Source: Macrococcus bovicus
Lineage (GTDB): Bacteria > Bacillota > Bacilli > Staphylococcales > Staphylococcaceae
DNA: 64,000 bases
Assembly: GCF_004359575.1 (NCBI RefSeq)
Contig: NZ_SCWF01000002.1
Span: 124,001 to 188,000, forward strand
Reading direction: 5' to 3'
Below, piece by piece: positions 55,508-64,000 of this stretch. The translations under genes were made by a program, and so were the position numbers. The notes below the pieces were generated by a model. That model was not told where the DNA came from and searched no databases. It saw only the letters and a program-made list of their open reading frames with translations. Every line of letters starts with the position of its first letter. Position 1 is the first letter of the stretch.

Positions 55508-58500
55508 ACGTAATGATATTAAGACTATACTCGTAATCGGTTCAGGTCCGATTATTATCGGGCAGGCAGCAGAATTCGACTATGCAGGGACTCAAGCCTG
55601 TCTTGCGCTACGCGAAGAAGGCTATCGCGTGATCCTCGTCAACTCTAACCCGGCGACCATCATGACGGATACCGAGATAGCGGACAAAGTCTATATCGAG
55701 CCGTTGACCCTTGATTTTGTGGCGCGCATCATCCGTAAAGAGCAGCCGGACGCACTGCTGCCGACACTCGGTGGTCAGACTGGACTGAATATGGCGGTCC
55801 AGCTGCACGAGGCAGGTATTCTGGAAGAGAATAACGTGACGTTGCTCGGCACGAAACTGTCATCCATCGAACAGGCGGAAGACCGCGACCTATTCCGCAG
55901 CCTGATGAATGAACTCGGCGAACCGGTACCTGAAAGTGATATCGTCAACGATGTGCAAGGAGCCGTTGATTTTGCGAATGACATCGGCTATCCGGTGATT
56001 GTACGCCCTGCATTCACGATGGGGGGAACTGGCGGCGGTATCTGTCATGACGAACAGGAACTGATTGAAATCGTGACGAACGGTCTGAAATACTCACCGG
56101 TGACTCAGTGTCTGATTGAAAAATCTATCGCAGGGTTCAAGGAGATAGAATATGAGGTCATGCGTGACTCCAATGACAACGCAATCGTCGTCTGTAACAT
56201 GGAGAACATCGATCCGGTCGGCATTCATACAGGGGACTCAATCGTTGTGGCACCGTCTCAGACATTATCAGACAGAGAATACCACATGCTGCGTGACGTT
56301 TCGCTGAAAATCATCCGTGCACTTGAGATTGAAGGCGGCTGTAACGTTCAGTTAGCGCTTGACCCGCATTCCTATAATTATTACATCATTGAGGTCAATC
56401 CACGGGTATCACGTTCTTCTGCGCTTGCTTCTAAGGCGACAGGCTATCCGATTGCTAAACTTGCTGCGAAGATTGCAGTCGGTCTGACACTTGATGAGAT
56501 GTTAAACCCTGTTACAGGGACAAGCTATGCAGCATTTGAACCGGCACTCGACTATGTCGTCTCTAAAATTCCGCGGTTCCCGTTCGATAAGTTTGAGAAA
56601 GGTGAGCGGGTCCTCGGCACACAGATGAAAGCGACAGGCGAAGTGATGGCAATCGGGCGCACATACGAAGAATCATTACTGAAAGCGATTCGCTCACTTG
56701 AATATGGAGTGCATCACCTCGGTCTACCTAATGGTGAAGAGTTTGAGCTGGATTTCATCAAGCAACGTATTCTGGAGCAGGATGATGAACGTCTGTTCTT
56801 CATTGGTGAAGCACTGCGTCGCGGCGTGACACCTGAACATATTCATGAGCTGACTAAAATCGATCTCTTCTTCCTGAATAAAATGCAGCACATCATCGAT
56901 ATTGAACATGATTTAAAGGAACATCCGGGAGATATTGATCACCTGATCTGGGCCAAAAAATATGGTTTCAGTGACCGCGTGATTGCTCACCGCTGGAATA
57001 TGTCAGAACGGGAAGTCTATGACTTAAGACAACAGCATCAGATTCTACCGGTCTATAAGATGGTCGATACTTGTGCCTCTGAGTTTGAGTCAAACACACC
57101 TTACTTCTACGGCACTTATGAAACAGAAAACGAATCAGTCGTGTCTGATAAGAAGAAAGTCATTGTGCTCGGGTCCGGTCCGATCCGTATCGGTCAAGGG
57201 GTTGAGTTTGACTATGCAACGGTCCACGCGGTATGGGCGATTCGTGAGGCCGGTTACGAGGCCATCATCATCAATAATAACCCTGAAACCGTATCAACAG
57301 ACTTCTCCATCTCGGATAAACTGTACTTCGAACCGCTGACGGAAGAAGAAGTGATGAACATCATCAATCTTGAGCAGCCGGAAGGGGTTGTCGTCCAGTT
57401 CGGTGGCCAGACCGCTATCAACCTGGCGGATAAGATTGAAAAGTACGGCGTTAAGATATTAGGGACTTCCCTTGAAAACCTGGACAGAGCGGAAGACCGC
57501 AAGGAATTTGAAGCGCTGATGCAGAAGATCGGGATCCCGCAGCCGCTCGGTAAAACAGCCACTTCAGTGGAGGAGGCTATAGCCAACGCTAACTATATCG
57601 GTTATCCCGTGCTGGTTCGCCCTTCATACGTTCTGGGTGGCCGCGCCATGGAAATCGTCTACGATGAGCAGGAACTGACCAGCTATATGACGCAGGCAGT
57701 GAAAGCAAGTCCTGAACATCCGGTGCTGATTGACCGTTATCTGACCGGGAAGGAAATCGAGGTTGATGCTATCTGTGACGGTGAAACGGTCGTCATTCCA
57801 GGTATTATGGAACATATTGAACGGGCGGGTGTTCACTCAGGCGACTCAATCGCTGTTTATCCGCCGCAGAGCTTATCACAGGAACATATTGCTACACTGG
57901 CAGACTACACAGAACGTCTCGCACGCGGCTTAGAAATCATCGGTCTGCTCAATATCCAGTTCGTTATTGCGGACGACAAAGTCTATGTCCTGGAAGTGAA
58001 CCCGCGTTCAAGCCGGACCGTACCTTTCTTAAGTAAGATCACAGAAGTTCCGATGGCGAACCTGGCAATGAAGGCCGTGTTAGGTGAGAAACTGACTGAC
58101 AAAGGCTACTCAAATGGTCTCATCCCTTTCAAAGAAGGGGTCTTCGTTAAAGCGCCGGTCTTCAGCTTCAGCAAACTTAAGAACGTCGATATTACGCTGG
58201 GTCCGGAGATGAAATCTACCGGGGAAGTCATGGGTAAAGATGTCACATTAGAGAAAGCCCTTTATAAAGGCCTGGTTGCCAGCGGACTGCAGGTCAAGGA
58301 TCATGGTACAGCACTGGTGACAGTCGCAGATAAAGATAAGGCAGAAGTGACTGAACTTGTTAAACGTCTGCATAATGTCGGTTACCGCATCATGGCGACA
58401 AAAGGCACAGCGCAAGCTTTAACAGAAGCGGGTATTCCGGTTGTTGAAGTCAGCAAGATCGGTGATGAGCTGAACTTGCTGGATGTCATCAAGGATGGTC

Positions 58501-58673
58501 GTGTCCAGCTCGTCATCAATACGATGACAAAAGGGAAGCAGTTTGAGCGGGATGGTTTCCAGATCAGACGTGAATCAGTGGATAACGGTGTTCCATGTCT
58601 GACATCTTTGGATACAGCACGTGCCTTAATCGATGTCATTGAAAGCATGACATTTAATATGAATCAGATGTAG
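55500..58673 (+). CDS. carB: Carbamoyl-phosphate synthase large subunit
   Basis: Makes carbamoyl phosphate from bicarbonate, ammonia and two ATP. 1057 residues, with two homologous ATP-grasp halves: first half starting [19 protein letters not shown] near 13, second starting [18 protein letters not shown] near 558, and C-terminal MGS-like allosteric domain (about 930-1057; [21 protein letters not shown]). Since no second carAB is in the window, it probably serves both pyrimidine and arginine synthesis or only the former. Followed by pyrK after 9 bases. Confidence 0.98.
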   Translation: MAKRNDIKTILVIGSGPIIIGQAAEFDYAGTQACLALREEGYRVILVNSNPATIMTDTEIADKVYIEPLTLDFVARIIRKEQPDALLPTLGGQTGLNMAVQLHEAGILEENNVTLLGTKLSSIEQAEDRDLFRSLMNELGEPVPESDIVNDVQGAVDFANDIGYPVIVRPAFTMGGTGGGICHDEQELIEIVTNGLKYSPVTQCLIEKSIAGFKEIEYEVMRDSNDNAIVVCNMENIDPVGIHTGDSIVVAPSQTLSDREYHMLRDVSLKIIRALEIEGGCNVQLALDPHSYNYYIIEVNPRVSRSSALASKATGYPIAKLAAKIAVGLTLDEMLNPVTGTSYAAFEPALDYVVSKIPRFPFDKFEKGERVLGTQMKATGEVMAIGRTYEESLLKAIRSLEYGVHHLGLPNGEEFELDFIKQRILEQDDERLFFIGEALRRGVTPEHIHELTKIDLFFLNKMQHIIDIEHDLKEHPGDIDHLIWAKKYGFSDRVIAHRWNMSEREVYDLRQQHQILPVYKMVDTCASEFESNTPYFYGTYETENESVVSDKKKVIVLGSGPIRIGQGVEFDYATVHAVWAIREAGYEAIIINNNPETVSTDFSISDKLYFEPLTEEEVMNIINLEQPEGVVVQFGGQTAINLADKIEKYGVKILGTSLENLDRAEDRKEFEALMQKIGIPQPLGKTATSVEEAIANANYIGYPVLVRPSYVLGGRAMEIVYDEQELTSYMTQAVKASPEHPVLIDRYLTGKEIEVDAICDGETVVIPGIMEHIERAGVHSGDSIAVYPPQSLSQEHIATLADYTERLARGLEIIGLLNIQFVIADDKVYVLEVNPRSSRTVPFLSKITEVPMANLAMKAVLGEKLTDKGYSNGLIPFKEGVFVKAPVFSFSKLKNVDITLGPEMKSTGEVMGKDVTLEKALYKGLVASGLQVKDHGTALVTVADKDKAEVTELVKRLHNVGYRIMATKGTAQALTEAGIPVVEVSKIGDELNLLDVIKDGRVQLVINTMTKGKQFERDGFQIRRESVDNGVPCLTSLDTARALIDVIESMTFNMNQM

Positions 58674-58682
58674 GAGGATATC

Positions 58683-61048
<2,366 letters not shown>

Positions 61049-61055
<7 letters not shown>

Positions 61056-61660
61056 AGGAAGAGATTGCAAAACGTTTACTTGAAATTGAAGCAGTGTCAC
61101 TGAGTCCGGACGAACCGTTCACATGGGCATCCGGTATCAAGAGTCCTATCTACTGTGACAACCGTCTGACGATGTCTTATCCGGAAGTGCGTGATGAAGT
61201 AGCTGAAGGACTCGTCACACTCATTAAAGAACATTTCTCTGATGTAGAAGTCATCGCAGGCACCGCTACTGCCGGGATTCCTCATGCGGCATTCGTGGCA
61301 CAGAAAATGGCGCTGCCGATGAGCTATGTCCGTTCATCAAGCAAGAAGCATGGTAAAGGGAATCAGATTGAAGGACTTGTCAAACCGGGTCAGAAGGTGG
61401 TTGTCATCGAAGATCTGATCTCAACAGGGGGTTCTGCAATTGATGCAGCAGATGCACTTAAAGAACACGGCGCGGAAGTACTGGGTATTGTCGCGATTTT
61501 CAGCTATCAGCTTAACAAGGGGCAGGAGCGCCTGGCAGCAGCGGGTTATCCCTACTATACATTGAGCGATTTTGATTCACTGATCAAAGTTGCCGCTGAT
61601 TTAAAAAGAATAAAAGAAGAGGATATCGCGACGTTAGTGGATTTCCGTGATAATCTTTAA
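61049..61660 (+). CDS. pyrE: Orotate phosphoribosyltransferase
   Basis: Forms OMP from orotate and PRPP. 203 residues: [20 protein letters not shown] at the N-terminus, [14 protein letters not shown] near 32-45, catalytic Lys loop [16 protein letters not shown] near 94-109, and PRPP motif [21 protein letters not shown] near 116-136. The start at 61049 is chosen over an in-frame GTG 12 bases upstream because it matches the family N-terminus. Last gene of the operon. Confidence 0.96.
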
Positions 61661-61665
61661 CCCTG

Positions 61666-61709
61666 AAACGACTCGTTTGTTGTATACTACAATAAACGAG
61701 TCGTTTTTT
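61666..61709 (+). terminator. Terminator of the pyr operon
   Basis: Stem AAACGACTCGTTT / AAACGAGTCGTTT with an inner TTGT / ACAA pair and a six-T tail; eleven bases later the next gene starts with GGAGGTG as ribosome binding site. Confidence 0.88.
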
Positions 61710-61720
61710 GGAGGTGACAT

Positions 61721-62416
61721 ATGAGCAAAAAATGGGATCACATCAATTCCTTTATTAAGGACACCACGCCCGCGAAAAGGGTAAGACAGTTTAATCAGCT
61801 GCCGGACAAGAAATCCAGCCTGAAGGCATTAGTGATCAGACCTGCAGCAGAGTTTGAGTATAAAATAGAGTCATTTCAGAGTTTTTTTAAATATACCTTG
61901 TCCAGGCCCCAGATTGTCGCAGATGATCAGACGAGCGGCAGATATTTCCTCTGGGCCCTGCTGAATCTCCTGCTCTATATTGTCATCCTCTTTTTCGTCG
62001 GTGCGGTCGGTGAGCAGTTTGACTGGCAGGAAGGACTGCAGTATGCCTTATCCGGACTTGTCTTTACACTTGTACTCATTATTTTCACATTCTTCACTCA
62101 GCTGATTTCAATCAACGCCAATATTACCATCTATAAGGTTTTTGTAGATATATTGAGCTATTACACATTGGTCTGTGTCTTCGGTTTCATCCAGTTCGGC
62201 TTTAAGCTGTTGTCATTGCCTTATAATCACGCGTTAGAAATCCTGACATTTCTAGTGGTGCTCAGTATTCCGACGCGACTCTTCATCTCCTATCATCAGG
62301 ACCATAAATTTGAAGTGGATATCTTTAAGATGAACTTGTTACTACTCGTACTCATCGTCCTGTATATGATGTTCACACGCCATATCAGCTGGCTCAATTT
62401 CTTCAGCGGCATTTAA
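61721..62416 (+). CDS. Uncharacterised membrane protein
   Basis: Protein of 231 residues that I do not recognise. Hydrophilic basic N-terminal part of about 70 residues (SKKWDHINSFIKDTTPAKRVRQF), then five predicted membrane helices (about 73-95, 106-130, 137-160, 170-190 and 203-220). No catalytic motif or signal peptide. Strong ribosome binding site (GGAGGTG, 6 bases). Lies alone between the pyr operon and the convergent pgcA, each side bounded by a terminator. Confidence 0.75.
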   Translation: MSKKWDHINSFIKDTTPAKRVRQFNQLPDKKSSLKALVIRPAAEFEYKIESFQSFFKYTLSRPQIVADDQTSGRYFLWALLNLLLYIVILFFVGAVGEQFDWQEGLQYALSGLVFTLVLIIFTFFTQLISINANITIYKVFVDILSYYTLVCVFGFIQFGFKLLSLPYNHALEILTFLVVLSIPTRLFISYHQDHKFEVDIFKMNLLLLVLIVLYMMFTRHISWLNFFSGI

Positions 62417-62450
62417 AAAGCACTTGACCATCGGGTCAAGTGCTTTTTTG
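62415..62450. terminator. Bidirectional terminator, membrane protein / pgcA
   Basis: Fifteen-bp stem (AAAAAGCACTTGACC / GGTCAAGTGCTTTTT) with a 4-nt loop and T-runs in both directions, between two convergent stop codons. Confidence 0.92.
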
Positions 62451-62451
62451 C

Positions 62452-64000
62452 TCAGCTGAAAAACAGCTGGTTTATTTTTTCTGCAATGGTATCAATGTCA
62501 TCAGTAATGAGCGAGACATATAGTTTGATCTTGGGCTCAGTACCTGAAGGTCTTAAAGCAATCCAGCCGTCCTCAAAGAAGAACTTAAGGACATCGGCCT
62601 GAGGAAGGTCAATAGTATGCACACCGTCCGCATCCACGCGCTCCTGCTTGAGATAATCTTCTGTTGCGATGACTTTTAGTCCGGCTATCTCGCTCGGGGC
62701 ATTGTCCCGTGCTTCTGTCATGATGTTCTGGATCTTTTCTTTGCCGCTCTGCCCCTCAAGAGTATGGGCGAAGAGCTTCTCCTGATAGTGACCATAGTCA
62801 CGGTAGAGGTCGTTCATCTGATCGACTAATGTTCTGCCTTCATTTTTCAGTTCGCTGGCCAGCTTGATGATTAACGGCACAATCTGGACTGCGTCCTTGT
62901 CACGCACGAATGGACTGGCCATATAACCGTAACTTTCCTCGTATCCGAAGATGTAGTGGTAACTGTTCTGCGCTTCAAATTCCGCGATTTTTTCTGCGAT
63001 GAACTTGAAACCGGTCAGGACATCAAACATTCTGACGCCGTTGCGCTCTGCGATGACTTTTCCGAGCTCACTGGTCACAATCGATTTAACGGCAGCCCGG
63101 TCCGCCATCCCTTCTGTCTGGCCGATGCGGTAGTCAAGAAGCAGACTGCCGAGCTGATTGCCGTTGAAGTAATGGTAGTCGCCGTTATGCAGCGCTACGA
63201 TCCCCATACGGTCAGCATCTGGATCCGTTGCAATCAGCAGATCGGCCTTTGTTGCTCTGCCGAGTTCGACTGCCATATCGAATGCATCATGGTCTTCAGG
63301 ATTCGCCGATTTTACACTGGTGAAATCAGCGTCTGGCTGACATTGCGCTTTAACCAGCTCATAGTTCTTAAAACCGACCCCATCAAGAATTTCAGGTACA
63401 ATCGGCACACTTGTGCCATGCAGGCTTGAGAAGACCACTTTCAGGTCGGACTTCGGCATGTCACCGATTAATTGGATGACCTCCTGTTTGTAATCCGTGA
63501 CGACTGCCTCAGGAACAGGCACAATCAGGCCCGCTTCCTGCAGCTCTTCTTTACTTTTCACTGCGATATTCAGTTCATCTGCTATCTGGCTGATATACTG
63601 GCTGACTTTCTGCGAACCTTCAAGCGCAAGCTGACCGCCGTCTGGTCCGTAAATCTTGATACCGTTATATTCCGGCGGGTTATGACTTGCTGTGATCATC
63701 ACACCTGCATCTGTCTGAAGATGGCGGACAGAATAGGAGAGTTCCGGTGTTGTATGATAACGGTCATAGATATAAGTTTTAATCCCATTTGAAGCGAGTA
63801 CGATAGCTATCTCATCACAAAATTCCGGTGAGAGGTGACGTGTATCGTAAGCGATAACGACAGTAGGGGCCTGGGCGATTTCGTTGAGATACTGACTGAG
63901 TCCGAGTGCCACTTTCTGCACAGTGAAACGGTTCAGACGATTAGGCCCGAGACCCAGTTTCCCTCTGATCCCTGCTGTACCAAATGCAAGTGTACCTTCA
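62452..64000 (-). CDS. pgcA: Phosphoglucomutase (alpha-D-phosphohexomutase), 5' end cut
   Basis: Interconverts glucose 1- and 6-phosphate, supplying UDP-glucose for glycolipid and teichoic-acid anchors. The open frame runs to the window edge (about 516 residues visible of about 550-580), beginning within GTLAFGTAGIRGKLG, the conserved N-terminal motif. Then TASHNPPEYNGIKIY with phosphoserine, DPDADRMGI with metal-binding Asp residues, GYEESYGY near 323 of the visible Met-started part, and RPSGTEPKIKLY at the C-terminus. All four domains are present; only the extreme N-terminus and promoter are missing. Confidence 0.96.
   Translation of the reverse strand, partial: EGTLAFGTAGIRGKLGLGPNRLNRFTVQKVALGLSQYLNEIAQAPTVVIAYDTRHLSPEFCDEIAIVLASNGIKTYIYDRYHTTPELSYSVRHLQTDAGVMITASHNPPEYNGIKIYGPDGGQLALEGSQKVSQYISQIADELNIAVKSKEELQEAGLIVPVPEAVVTDYKQEVIQLIGDMPKSDLKVVFSSLHGTSVPIVPEILDGVGFKNYELVKAQCQPDADFTSVKSANPEDHDAFDMAVELGRATKADLLIATDPDADRMGIVALHNGDYHYFNGNQLGSLLLDYRIGQTEGMADRAAVKSIVTSELGKVIAERNGVRMFDVLTGFKFIAEKIAEFEAQNSYHYIFGYEESYGYMASPFVRDKDAVQIVPLIIKLASELKNEGRTLVDQMNDLYRDYGHYQEKLFAHTLEGQSGKEKIQNIMTEARDNAPSEIAGLKVIATEDYLKQERVDADGVHTIDLPQADVLKFFFEDGWIALRPSGTEPKIKLYVSLITDDIDTIAEKINQLFFS

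Overview
The window looks like a chromosomal stretch of a low-to-mid G+C Gram-positive bacterium of the family Staphylococcaceae, most plausibly Macrococcus or a close oxidase-positive relative (inference). The reasons are a division and cell-wall cluster in the staphylococcal order (mraZ-rsmH-ftsL-pbp1-mraY-murD-divIB-ftsA-ftsZ, then ylmDE-sepF-ylmG-ylmH-divIVA-ileS), MprF, a bacillithiol enzyme (BshC), AGGAGG-type ribosome binding sites throughout, and Bacillus-like yla/yla-cta-ylb order. A caa3-type cytochrome oxidase and a class 1B dihydroorotate dehydrogenase (PyrK/PyrD) set it apart from Staphylococcus aureus. Base composition judged by eye is in the mid 40s percent G+C, higher than in most staphylococci. 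No prophage, insertion sequence, rRNA, tRNA or CRISPR was found.

Layout: 1-4000 typA (5' cut), ylaH, an unknown reverse gene, ylaN, ftsW. 4100-15300 central metabolism and respiration: pycA, ctaA (reverse), ctaB and ctaCDEF (heme A synthesis and caa3 oxidase), ctaG, a DUF420 protein. 15350-18660 hxlR diverging from hxlAB (formaldehyde assimilation and detoxification), an AI-2E-family membrane protein and a YugN-like gene. 18770-30330 the Bacillus-type ylbC-ylbF ... ylbG-rsmD-coaD-tmcAL-ylbN-rpmF run, interrupted between ylbF and ylbG by about 6.6 kb that holds a methyltransferase-like gene, a sodium-coupled (NSS/SNF) transporter behind an elaborate leader, a six-copy 61-bp repeat array, mprF with an overlapping C39-like peptidase gene, and a glycerophosphodiesterase. 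30450-32030 bshC. 32160-48620 the division/wall cluster with a T-box in front of ileS. 48750-50130 lspA and rluD. 50180-61660 the complete pyrimidine operon pyrR-pyrP-pyrB-pyrC-carA-carB-pyrK-pyrD-pyrF-pyrE under PyrR attenuation. The right end has an unknown membrane protein and a reverse phosphoglucomutase gene cut by the window edge.

The most unusual elements are regulatory. The NSS transporter leader (about 20710-20931) combines a strongly initiated 14-codon ORF, a pair of interlocking 9-bp stems, and a 1:2 / 2:3 / 3:4 terminator-antiterminator-terminator arrangement; I do not recognise it as any named riboswitch or T-box. The 61-bp repeat array at 22273-22614 has exact spacing and carries only substitutions that keep RNA pairing through G-U wobble. 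A stem-loop over the pbp1 stop codon separates a good Shine-Dalgarno sequence from the mraY start, which has none of its own. The rest is well-conserved core genome with conventional attenuators and terminators.
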